From: Chloroflexota bacterium
GTDB taxonomy: Bacteria > Chloroflexota > Anaerolineae > Anaerolineales > UBA4823
Direction: 5' to 3'
Length of the DNA stretch: 5,842 nucleotides
Assembly (NCBI GenBank): GCA_023395675.1
Contig: JAEWYL010000296.1
Span: 1 to 5,842 of the forward strand
Below, in pieces: positions 1 to 5,811 of this stretch. Under the pieces are notes generated by a model. It did no database searches and had not been told where the DNA came from. It saw nothing but the letters and a program-made list of their open reading frames with translations. Position 1 is the first letter of the stretch. Every line of letters begins with the position of its first letter. The position numbers and the translations under genes are program-made.

Positions 1-220
1 CGGCAACGACGAACGGGGCAACGACAACGACGACCGGGGCAACGACAACGACGACAATGGCGATGATAACGACGACAACAGCAATGACGACCACGGCAAT
101 GACGATCGAGGCAATGATAACGATGACCGGGGCAACGATAACGACAACGACGATGATGACGATGATGATGACAACAGCAACAACAGCGGAGGGGGCAGCT
201 ACAACGGAAATGGTGATTAA
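1..220 (+). CDS. C-terminal fragment of an Asp/Asn/Gly-rich low-complexity protein (5' end outside window)
   Basis: An open frame enters from the left edge (codons start at base 2) and ends at the TAA at 218-220, giving 72 visible residues. They are almost entirely Asp, Asn and Gly with a few Arg and Ser, built on a degenerate heptapeptide RGNDNDD, followed by a run of eight Asp and a Ser/Gly-rich end (GGGSYNGNGD). The mix of synonymous codons (AAC/AAT, GAC/GAT) across repeat copies suggests the peptide is maintained rather than being only a DNA repeat. No conserved domain is visible because the N-terminal part lies outside the window. Such acidic tails are typically disordered and may bind divalent cations; the pattern is not a canonical RTX nonapeptide (GGxGxDxxx). 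A surface or secreted location is plausible but not shown here. The function is not recognised. Confidence 0.6.
   Translation, partial: GNDERGNDNDDRGNDNDDNGDDNDDNSNDDHGNDDRGNDNDDRGNDNDNDDDDDDDDNSNNSGGGSYNGNGD
14..148 (+). repeat. 21-bp coding tandem repeat (RGNDNDD units)
   Basis: Two perfect head-to-tail 21-bp copies lie at 14-34 and 35-55. Diverged copies in the same phase follow, the clearest at 107-127 and 128-148 (peptides RGNDNDD and RGNDNDN). The 21-bp period equals seven codons, so copy-number changes would keep the reading frame. Confidence 0.8.
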
Positions 221-232
221 GCCCTAAGCCTC

Positions 233-252
233 TCAGCGGCAACCTCCGCTGA
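233..252 (+). other. Small hairpin downstream of the Asp/Asn-rich gene
   Basis: Arms 233-239 and 246-252 are perfect 7-bp complements around a 6-nt loop. The hairpin lies 13 nt after the stop codon of the upstream gene and just ahead of a stronger hairpin. No T-run follows. It may stabilise the 3' end of the transcript. Confidence 0.4.
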
Positions 253-257
253 CCAGC

Positions 258-288
258 GTTCTGCAGGCGGGTTCACCGCCTGCAGAAC
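258..288 (+). terminator. Possible terminator hairpin between the first two genes
   Basis: Arms 258-270 and 276-288 form a perfect 13-bp GC-rich stem with a 5-nt loop (GTTCA), in the gap between the Asp/Asn-rich gene and the membrane-protein gene. No immediate U-tract follows; the nearest T-run (306-309) is 17 nt past the stem. It is therefore a weak intrinsic terminator at best, and could instead be a 3'-end-protecting or Rho-assisted structure. Confidence 0.45.
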
Positions 289-323
289 CAGAATCCGATA
301 CTAAATTTTCCGGCCTTAATGCT

Positions 324-328
324 GGAGG
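324..328 (+). promoter_or_regulatory. Shine-Dalgarno of the membrane-protein gene
   Basis: GGAGG at 324-328 sits 6 nt before the ATG at 335. This near-ideal match and spacing fixes the start codon. Confidence 0.75.
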
Positions 329-334
329 CTGATA

Positions 335-1939
335 ATGGATAAACTGCACCCTTCCCCAAAATTTCGGCCGGCGACCTGGTCGTTTGGCGACCTGGCGGCT
401 GAAGCCGGCCGCGCTCTCGCCAGCCGGAGAGATCTGGCAGCCGGCCTGCTGCTCGGGGCCTTCTTCTTCCTCTTCCTGGCCCTGATCCAGTTTTCCACCG
501 CGGACCTGCCGGATAATGACGGCTTCTACCATATCAAACTCGCCTATTTGATGCGCACGGAGGGGTTAAAACCGGCCTTCCCCTGGCTGCCGCTCTCCAT
601 TCTGAACCCGCGCGAGTTCTACGACCACCATTTCCTCTTCCATGCGGCCCTGATGCCCTTCACCTTTGGCGATCTCAGGCTGGGGGCAAAATGGGCGGCG
701 GTCGGTTTCGCCACGCTGGCATTTCTCAGCGCCTGGATCCTACTGAAAAACCAGCGCATCCCCCTGGCGGCCCTGTGGGCGCTGGGTCTGGCGGCCGTCT
801 CCGAAGCCTTCCTCTACCGTATGAGTATCACCCGGGCCCAATCGCTCTCCCTGGCGGTCCTGATGATCGCCCTGGACTGGCTGCTGCGCAAGAAATATAC
901 CCGCCTGGCCGGGCTGGGCTTCGTTTACGTCTGGCTGTACGACGCCTTCCCCCTGCTCCTGGCCGTCGCCGGGGCCTACGTCCTGGCGGGCTGGGTGGTC
1001 GAAAAGCGCCTGGACCTGCGCCCCCTGCTCTTCACCGGGCTGGGGACAGCCCTGGGGCTGCTGATCAACCCGTACTTTCCCCACAATATCGTCTTCGCCG
1101 TGCGGCACATCTTACCGAAATTGACTGAAGCAACCGCCATCAGCGTCGGGAATGAGTGGTACCCCTACGATACCGCCCAGCTTCTGGATAATTCCTTCCT
1201 GGCGCTGGCGGCTTTCCTGGGCGGGGCGCTGGCTCTGGGCCTGAGCGGAAAGCGCATGGACCGGCGCACCCTGCTGCTCTTCAGCCTTGCCGCGCTGTTT
1301 GGGCTCATGCTTTTCCAGGCGCGGCGGTTTGTCGAATACTTCCCCGCCTTCTCGCTGCTGTTCGCCGCATTCGCCTGGTCACCGCTGCTGGAGGCAGCCG
1401 CGCGTGAAACAGAACCGGCCTCGGGCGAACCAAAGCCCAGGAAGCGGAGATGGAGCTTTACACCCGCCCGCTGGGGGGCGGTTGCTCTCCTGCTGGCGCT
1501 GGTTCCGGGTCTCTGGTCGAGCTATAACGGGGCCAGGGAGAGCCTACTGCGTTCGAAGCCCCACCAGACGTACGCCCTGGCCTCTGCCTGGCTGGCTGAG
1601 AACACCCCGGCCGGGGCGCGGGTTTTTCAGACCGACTGGGACGATTTCCCCCGCCTGTTCTTCTACAACACCCACAATACCTATCTGGCCGGTCTGGATC
1701 CCACCTACCTGCTGCTGTATGACGAGGAGCTTTACCACCTCTGGGTAGACATCACCCGCGGCGAAGTGGAGCGCCCCTCCGCCCCCATCCTGGAGGAGTT
1801 CGGAGCGCGCTACGTTATCTCAGACCTGCAGCATGGGGACTTTCTGGATCAGGCCGGCTCCGACCCGGGCCTGGTGGAAGTGTACCGGGACGAATACGCG
1901 GCCGTGTTTCAGGTTATGAATGAGGAAGCGGCAGAGTAA
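335..1939 (+). CDS. Polytopic membrane protein, probable GT-C-fold glycosyltransferase-like
   Basis: The 534-residue protein has a short N-terminal cytoplasmic segment (RR at 31-32), about nine or ten hydrophobic segments (roughly 34-53, 116-137, 143-160, 168-183, 190-217, 229-247, 287-303, 311-327, 335-352 and 380-395) and a soluble C-terminal region from about 400 to 534. The basic loop PRKRR (368-372) before the last segment places the C-terminal region outside by the positive-inside rule. Just after TM1 is an acidic motif, LPDNDGFYH (58-66), in the place where GT-C enzymes such as STT3/PglB and PMT carry their catalytic acidic residues in the first external loop. Other candidate conserved motifs are DHHFLFH (97-103), NPYFPHN (245-251), QARRF (328-332), TDWDDFPR (433-440) and GLDPTY (453-458). 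GT-C enzymes use lipid-phosphate-linked sugar donors at the outer membrane face; donor and acceptor cannot be told here. The start is set by a strong ribosome binding site. It is probably not in the deoC operon. The fold call is inference from topology and motif placement. Confidence 0.65.
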   Translation: MDKLHPSPKFRPATWSFGDLAAEAGRALASRRDLAAGLLLGAFFFLFLALIQFSTADLPDNDGFYHIKLAYLMRTEGLKPAFPWLPLSILNPREFYDHHFLFHAALMPFTFGDLRLGAKWAAVGFATLAFLSAWILLKNQRIPLAALWALGLAAVSEAFLYRMSITRAQSLSLAVLMIALDWLLRKKYTRLAGLGFVYVWLYDAFPLLLAVAGAYVLAGWVVEKRLDLRPLLFTGLGTALGLLINPYFPHNIVFAVRHILPKLTEATAISVGNEWYPYDTAQLLDNSFLALAAFLGGALALGLSGKRMDRRTLLLFSLAALFGLMLFQARRFVEYFPAFSLLFAAFAWSPLLEAAARETEPASGEPKPRKRRWSFTPARWGAVALLLALVPGLWSSYNGARESLLRSKPHQTYALASAWLAENTPAGARVFQTDWDDFPRLFFYNTHNTYLAGLDPTYLLLYDEELYHLWVDITRGEVERPSAPILEEFGARYVISDLQHGDFLDQAGSDPGLVEVYRDEYAAVFQVMNEEAAE

Positions 1940-1964
1940 AAAGAGGCTGCGCGCAAAGCCAGAA

Positions 1965-2019
1965 CAGGAAGAAATGAGGGGCGGAGCCTGGCGCAGGCTC
2001 CGCCCCTCATTTCTTCCTG
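1965..2019 (+). terminator. Very strong stem-loop, probable (bidirectional) intrinsic terminator
   Basis: Arms 1965-1990 and 1994-2019 are perfect 26-bp complements around a 3-nt loop (GCG), starting 25 nt after the membrane-protein stop codon. The GC-rich core (GAGGGGCGGAGCCTG) is flanked by an A/G-rich 5' base and a T/C-rich 3' base (ATTTCTTCC), so either strand gives a GC hairpin followed by a modest U-rich stretch. With genes in the same direction on both sides, its obvious role is to end the upstream transcript. The length and perfection exceed a typical terminator, so a mobile palindromic element is an alternative. Confidence 0.7.
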
Positions 2020-2046
2020 ATAAGAGAACATTCGCCCTCCCCTCCC

Positions 2047-2070
2047 CAGGTTCGGGTGATAAAACCTGAA
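2047..2070. promoter_or_regulatory. Inverted repeat upstream of deoC, possible operator
   Basis: CAGGTT (2047-2052) and AACCTG (2063-2068) are perfect 6-bp complements 10 nt apart. An alternative register, TTCGGGT (2051-2057) with ACCTGAA (2064-2070), has one mismatch (G-T) and a 6-nt spacer. The site lies just upstream of a possible -10 element, where a repressor or activator would act. No regulator gene is in the window, and the motif is not one I recognise. Confidence 0.3.
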
Positions 2071-2077
2071 CGGATGT

Positions 2078-2086
2078 TGGTAAAAT
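2078..2086 (+). promoter_or_regulatory. Possible extended -10 promoter for the deoC operon
   Basis: TGG followed by TAAAAT (2081-2086) matches the extended -10 form TGnTATAAT at five of six core positions. No convincing -35 hexamer lies 17 nt upstream, which is tolerated in extended -10 promoters. Transcription would start near 2093 and give a leader of about 84 nt. Confidence 0.35.
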
Positions 2087-2103
2087 AGGATCAGGCCTGG
2101 ATA

Positions 2104-2144
2104 GGGGAACAGAGGGCTGGCAGCGCGGTTTGTTCCCCGCCCTC
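2104..2144 (+). promoter_or_regulatory. Structured deoC leader with interleaved complementary segments
   Basis: Segment A (GGGGAACA, 2104-2111) is perfectly complementary to A' (TGTTCCCC, 2131-2138). The adjoining segment B (GAGGGC, 2112-2117) is perfectly complementary to B' (GCCCTC, 2139-2144). The order A-B-A'-B' means the two helices either compete or form a pseudoknot; because A abuts B and A' abuts B', alternative structures look sterically more likely. No U-tract follows and the ribosome binding site is about 20 nt downstream, so neither simple attenuation nor direct SD masking is evident. It does not match a riboswitch class I know. Confidence 0.35.
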
Positions 2145-2164
2145 AAACTTACTGGATCCGGATG

Positions 2165-2169
2165 AAGGA
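2165..2169 (+). promoter_or_regulatory. Shine-Dalgarno of deoC
   Basis: AAGGA at 2165-2169 is 7 nt upstream of the ATG at 2177 and supports that start. Confidence 0.65.
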
Positions 2170-2176
2170 TTGAGAG

Positions 2177-3139
2177 ATGATTTCAAAACTGGATGGCAAC
2201 CCCGGAACGCCGCTGGATTTGGACTGGGTGATGAACGCGCGTGTGAACCGGAGCGCGGTGGAGCGGCGCGTCGCTACGCTCCCGGCCCGGCGTTCCATTA
2301 AAAAGGATTGGCAGGCAGCCTGGCTGCTGCGGGCCGTCACCTGTATTGACCTCACAACCCTCTCCGGCGACGATACGCCGGGCCGGGTGAAGCGCCTCTG
2401 TGCGAAAGCGAGGCAGCCGCTGCGCCCCGATCTGCTGGAGGCGCTGGGCGTGGCAGATGAGAAGATCACAGTCGGGGCCGTGTGCGTGTACCCGAACCTG
2501 GTGCGGACGGCGGCAGAGGCTCTCAAAGGCACCGATATCCCCGTGGCATCGGTAGCGGCGGGTTTCCCCGCCGGGCAGACTCCGCTTGCCCAGCGCATCG
2601 CAGAGATCGAGCAGGCCATCGAATCAGGCGCGAGAGAAATTGATATCGTCATCTCTCGGGCTCACGTCCTCACCGGCAACTGGCAGGCCCTCTATGACGA
2701 GGTAAAGGAGTTCCGGCAGGCCTGCGGGCACGCGGCCCATATGAAGACCATCCTGGCTACCGGCGACCTGGGCACGCTCAAACAGGTGTACCAGGCGAGC
2801 CTGGTGGCGATGATGGCAGGCTCGGACTTCATCAAGACCTCCACCGGAAAAGAGAGCGTCAATGCAACCCTCGAGTTCGGGCTGGTCATGGCGCGGGCGA
2901 TCCGCGAGTTCCGCGACCGGACCGGATACCGGGTGGGCTTCAAGCCGGCGGGCGGAATTGGCAAAGCCAAACTCACCCTGGTCTGGCAGGCCCTGATGAA
3001 AGAGGAGCTGGGTGACGACTGGCTGAAGCCTGATCTGTTCCGCATCGGCGCGAGCAGCCTGATCACCGACCTGGAGCGCCAGCTCTCTCATTTCGCCACG
3101 GGGCGCTACGCTGCCCGTCACCATATGCCGATGGGTTAG
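2177..3139 (+). CDS. deoC: Deoxyribose-phosphate aldolase, long animal-DERA-like form
   Basis: This class I aldolase (EC 4.1.2.4) reversibly cleaves 2-deoxy-D-ribose 5-phosphate into D-glyceraldehyde 3-phosphate and acetaldehyde, in cytoplasmic deoxynucleoside catabolism. The 320-residue protein is one TIM-barrel domain. The Schiff-base lysine is K220 in SDFIKTSTGKE (216-226). The second active-site lysine is K256 in GFKPAGG (254-260), and the catalytic aspartate is D156 in EIDIVI. Other family signatures are CIDLTTLSGDD (56-66), VCVYP (102-106), VASVAAGFPAGQT (123-135) and MKTILATGDLG (189-199). It is longer than E. coli DeoC (259 residues) or the B. subtilis type (about 220) and, from memory, matches human DERA (318 residues) along its whole length, including the N-terminal extension (ARRSIKKDWQAAWLL, 37-51) and the C-terminal GRYAA..H..PM. 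All catalytic residues are present. The start is supported by AAGGA 7 nt upstream. The next gene follows after 13 nt, implying one transcript. Confidence 0.96.
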   Translation: MISKLDGNPGTPLDLDWVMNARVNRSAVERRVATLPARRSIKKDWQAAWLLRAVTCIDLTTLSGDDTPGRVKRLCAKARQPLRPDLLEALGVADEKITVGAVCVYPNLVRTAAEALKGTDIPVASVAAGFPAGQTPLAQRIAEIEQAIESGAREIDIVISRAHVLTGNWQALYDEVKEFRQACGHAAHMKTILATGDLGTLKQVYQASLVAMMAGSDFIKTSTGKESVNATLEFGLVMARAIREFRDRTGYRVGFKPAGGIGKAKLTLVWQALMKEELGDDWLKPDLFRIGASSLITDLERQLSHFATGRYAARHHMPMG

Positions 3140-3141
3140 CC

Positions 3142-3146
3142 GGGAG
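3142..3146 (+). promoter_or_regulatory. Shine-Dalgarno of the aldehyde dehydrogenase gene
   Basis: GGGAG at 3142-3146, inside the 13-nt gap after the deoC stop, is 6 nt before the ATG at 3153. It fixes that start and indicates independent initiation on a shared mRNA. Confidence 0.7.
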
Positions 3147-3152
3147 TATAAA

Positions 3153-5597
3153 ATGGATCTACGAGAAGCGTTTGAAACCATGTCCTACGGCCCCGCCCCA
3201 GAATCCCCCGAGGCGGTTAACGCCTGGCTGGATGCGCACGGGCGCAGGTTTGGGCTGTTTATCAATAACGGTTGGAGAACCCCCGAAAACGCCGAATTCT
3301 ATGCCAGCATTAACCCTACCAGCGGGGAGAGACTGGCCGAGACCGTCCAGGCCGGGCAGGCGGAGGTAGACGAAGCTGTGGCCGCGGCGCGGGCTGCCTT
3401 CGAGAGCTGGCGGGAGACCCCCGGGCACGAGCGCGCCCGCTACCTGTATGCCATCGCCCGCAACATCCAGAAACACGCTCGCCTGCTGGCGGTGCTCGAG
3501 TCAATGGATAACGGCAAGCCGATCCGAGAATCGCGGGATATTGATGTGCCCCTGCTGGCGCGGCATTTTTACTATCATGCCGGTTGGGCGCAGCTGATGG
3601 AGAGCGAGCTGCGCGATTACCAGCCGGTCGGCGTGGTCGGGCAGATCATCCCCTGGAACTTCCCCCTGCTGATGCTGGGCTGGAAGATCGCCCCGGCCAT
3701 CGCCATGGGAAACACGGTGGTGCTCAAACCCGCTACCTATACCCGCCTCAGCGCCCTGCTCTTCGCCGAAATTGTCGCCGAAGCCGGGCTGCCGCCCGGG
3801 GTGGTGAATGTGATCACCGGCAGCAGCAAGGCAGGTTCCATGATCGTCACCCACCCGGATATTGATAAGATCGCCTTCACAGGCTCCACCGAGGTCGGGC
3901 GTATCCTGCGCCGCCAGACGGCGGGGACGGGCAAAAAGCTCTCCCTGGAGCTGGGCGGGAAGTCGCCCCTGATCGTATTCGAGGACGCCGACCTGGACAG
4001 CGCCATCGAGGGTGTGGTGGACGCCATCTGGTTCAACCAGGGGCAGGTCTGCTGTGCGGGGTCGCGCCTGCTGGTACAGGAAAATGTAGCCGAGCGCTTC
4101 CTCAGCAAGCTGAAGGTGCGCATGAGCCGCCTGAGGGTGGGGGATCCCCTGGATAAGGCCATTGATATGGGGGCCATCGTGGACCAGACGCAGTGGGACA
4201 CTATCGACCACTGGGTCCAGACAGGCGTGCGCGAGGGCGGGTCGCTCTTCCAGCCGGATATCGAGCTGCCCGCCAGCGGCTGCTTCTACCGGCCGACCCT
4301 GATCACCGATCTGGACCCGGCAGCGGAGACGGTGCAGGAGGAAATTTTCGGGCCGGTGCTGGTCTCGCTGACCTTCCGCACCCCGGCAGAGGCGGTCGCG
4401 CTGGCGAACAACACCCGCTACGGCCTGGCCGCCAGCGTCTGGAGCGATAATATCAACCTGGCCCTGGATGTAGCCAGCAAATTGAAGGCCGGTTCCATCT
4501 GGGTGAACTGCACCAATCTGTTTGACGCGGCCTCGGGGTTTGGAGGCTATCGCGAGAGTGGTTTTGGCCGCGAAGGGGGGAAAGAGGGCCTGTTCGAATA
4601 CCTGCGCCCGGCCTGGCAGGAGCGGCCCCGCCCCGCCTTCCAGGCGGAGGAGGGCGAGGGAAAGACCTCCTGGGGAGCCTACACCCCCGCTTACCCGGCG
4701 CTGCCGGAGAACGGCAAGGCAAACGGGAAAAAAGCCCTGCGGGTGGACCGCACGCCCAAGATGTATATCGGCGGGAAACAGGTGCGCCCCGACGGGCAGT
4801 ACACCCGCGCGGTAACCGGCCCCAAGGGTGGCGTGGTCGGGCAGGTCGGGGACGGCAACCGGAAGGATATCCGCGACGCGGTGGAAGCCGCTCACGCCGC
4901 TCACACGGCGAAACCCGGCTGGGCCATGCGTCACGGGTACAACCGCTCGCAGATCCTGTATTTCATCGGAGAGAACCTGGACGCCCGCCGGGACGAATTC
5001 GCCCGCCGCATTGTGGAGATGACCGGGCGCACGCTGGAATCGGCCCGGGCTGAGGTGGACGCCTCGGTCGAACGCCTCTTCACTTATGCTGCCTGGGCGG
5101 ACAAGCACGGCGGGGAAGTGCAGGAGACCACTCTGCGGGGTATCACCGTGGCGGTCAACGAGCCGGTCGGCGTGATCGGCATCGCCTGCCCGGACGATTA
5201 CCCTCTGCTGGGCTTCGTCTCACTGATGGCCCCGGCAATCTCCCGGGGGAACACCGTGGTTATGCTCCCCAGCGAGAAGCACCCGCTCAGCGCGACCGAT
5301 TTCTACCAGGTGCTGGACACCTCGGATGTGCCGTCCGGGGTGGTCAATATCGTCACCGGGAACCGGGACCACCTCACCAAAACCCTGGTCCAGCACGAGG
5401 ATGTGGACGCCATCTGGTACTTCGGCACGGCTGAAGGCAGCTACCATGTCGAGCATGAGTCAGCGGTGAATATGAAGCGCACCTGGGTGAGCTACGGCAT
5501 CGAACGAAACTGGATGGACCGGCGTGAAGGGGAGGGCCAGGATTTTCTTTACCATGCCGTCCAGGTGAAAAATATCTGGGTTCCCACCGGAGAATAA
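3153..5597 (+). CDS. Tandem-domain aldehyde dehydrogenase, ALDH16 type
   Basis: This NAD(P)+-dependent aldehyde dehydrogenase oxidises an aldehyde to the carboxylic acid. It has 814 residues, against about 500 for an ordinary ALDH. Residues ~30-485 form a complete ALDH domain: IPWNFP (166-171, oxyanion Asn169), LKPA (Lys192), FTGSTEVG (242-249), ELGGKSP with general base Glu266, GQVCCAGS with catalytic nucleophile Cys300, EEIFGPV with cofactor-contacting Glu397, and the SGFGGYRESGFGREGG region (461-476). A charged/proline linker (~486-533) joins a second, shorter ALDH-like domain (~534-814). That domain keeps the fold pattern (YIGGK, AVNEPVGVIG, GVVNIVTG) but reads CPDDYP for PWNFP and LPSE for LKPA, and has no ELGG or GQxC, so it is non-catalytic. 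One active plus one degenerate domain at this length is the ALDH16 architecture known from bacteria and animals; human ALDH16A1 (802 residues) has also lost its Cys, whereas this protein keeps it. It is cotranscribed with deoC, so acetaldehyde is a likely substrate (inference). Alternative: another two-domain ALDH subfamily. Confidence 0.9.
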   Translation: MDLREAFETMSYGPAPESPEAVNAWLDAHGRRFGLFINNGWRTPENAEFYASINPTSGERLAETVQAGQAEVDEAVAAARAAFESWRETPGHERARYLYAIARNIQKHARLLAVLESMDNGKPIRESRDIDVPLLARHFYYHAGWAQLMESELRDYQPVGVVGQIIPWNFPLLMLGWKIAPAIAMGNTVVLKPATYTRLSALLFAEIVAEAGLPPGVVNVITGSSKAGSMIVTHPDIDKIAFTGSTEVGRILRRQTAGTGKKLSLELGGKSPLIVFEDADLDSAIEGVVDAIWFNQGQVCCAGSRLLVQENVAERFLSKLKVRMSRLRVGDPLDKAIDMGAIVDQTQWDTIDHWVQTGVREGGSLFQPDIELPASGCFYRPTLITDLDPAAETVQEEIFGPVLVSLTFRTPAEAVALANNTRYGLAASVWSDNINLALDVASKLKAGSIWVNCTNLFDAASGFGGYRESGFGREGGKEGLFEYLRPAWQERPRPAFQAEEGEGKTSWGAYTPAYPALPENGKANGKKALRVDRTPKMYIGGKQVRPDGQYTRAVTGPKGGVVGQVGDGNRKDIRDAVEAAHAAHTAKPGWAMRHGYNRSQILYFIGENLDARRDEFARRIVEMTGRTLESARAEVDASVERLFTYAAWADKHGGEVQETTLRGITVAVNEPVGVIGIACPDDYPLLGFVSLMAPAISRGNTVVMLPSEKHPLSATDFYQVLDTSDVPSGVVNIVTGNRDHLTKTLVQHEDVDAIWYFGTAEGSYHVEHESAVNMKRTWVSYGIERNWMDRREGEGQDFLYHAVQVKNIWVPTGE

Positions 5598-5707
5598 ACC
5601 GGCAGCAAGGCCTCTTCCCCGGCCTCACAGGCGGCGGCCTCGCCCCAGCATCGCCGAAAACATCTCCTCCCGCCAATCCTGATAGACAAGCCCAAGTTTG
5701 CTTGACC

Positions 5708-5735
5708 CGGCAGGCCCCCACACAGGGGCCTGCCG
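5708..5735. terminator. GC-rich hairpin downstream of the dehydrogenase gene
   Basis: Arms CGGCAGGCCCC (5708-5718) and its perfect complement (5725-5735) surround a 6-nt loop (CACACA). It is 111 nt past the stop codon and lacks a U-tract on either strand. It may mark the end of the deoC operon transcript, but is not a classical intrinsic terminator. Confidence 0.4.
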
Positions 5736-5790
5736 CATCTCCGGCGACGGATTCCATTCGTAACGAGCAACTCCGTGATCCTGGCCCCGC

Positions 5791-5811
5791 CTGCAAGCGG
5801 GCGCCTTGCAG
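5791..5811. other. Short hairpin near the right edge
   Basis: CTGCAAG (5791-5797) and CTTGCAG (5805-5811) are perfect 7-bp complements around a 7-nt GC-rich loop. No T-run follows, and no function can be assigned. Confidence 0.3.

Noticed and set aside
1..148. CRISPR-like or non-coding direct repeat array
   Set aside because: Repeats are contiguous with a 21-bp (seven-codon) period and no unique spacers, and one frame stays open to a stop, so this is a coding repeat.
691..1128. Alternative-frame + strand open frame inside the membrane-protein gene
   Set aside because: The product is Pro/Gly/Arg-rich, as expected of an out-of-frame reading of GC-rich DNA. The overlapping frame gives coherent transmembrane segments and motifs and has a good ribosome binding site.
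2149..2652. Minus-strand open frame antisense to the start of deoC
   Set aside because: It overlaps a confidently identified coding region and its product resembles no family. It is a shadow of a GC-rich gene.
4051..4056. Adjacent Cys-Cys at the active site as an unusual feature
   Set aside because: A Cys next to the catalytic Cys in the GQxCxA motif is common in active aldehyde dehydrogenases (for example human ALDH1 and ALDH2).
3501..5108. Long (535-codon) minus-strand open frame inside the dehydrogenase gene
   Set aside because: Its codons are the exact reverse complements of the sense codons. Stops there would need sense TTA, CTA or TCA, which are rare in this GC3-rich gene, so openness is expected. 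The sense strand encodes an unmistakable ALDH.
3153..5597. Proline utilisation A-like or ALDH-other-enzyme fusion
   Set aside because: The second half shows ALDH-type motifs (EPVGVIG, GVVNIVTG), not a proline dehydrogenase barrel or another enzyme, so a tandem ALDH16 arrangement fits better.
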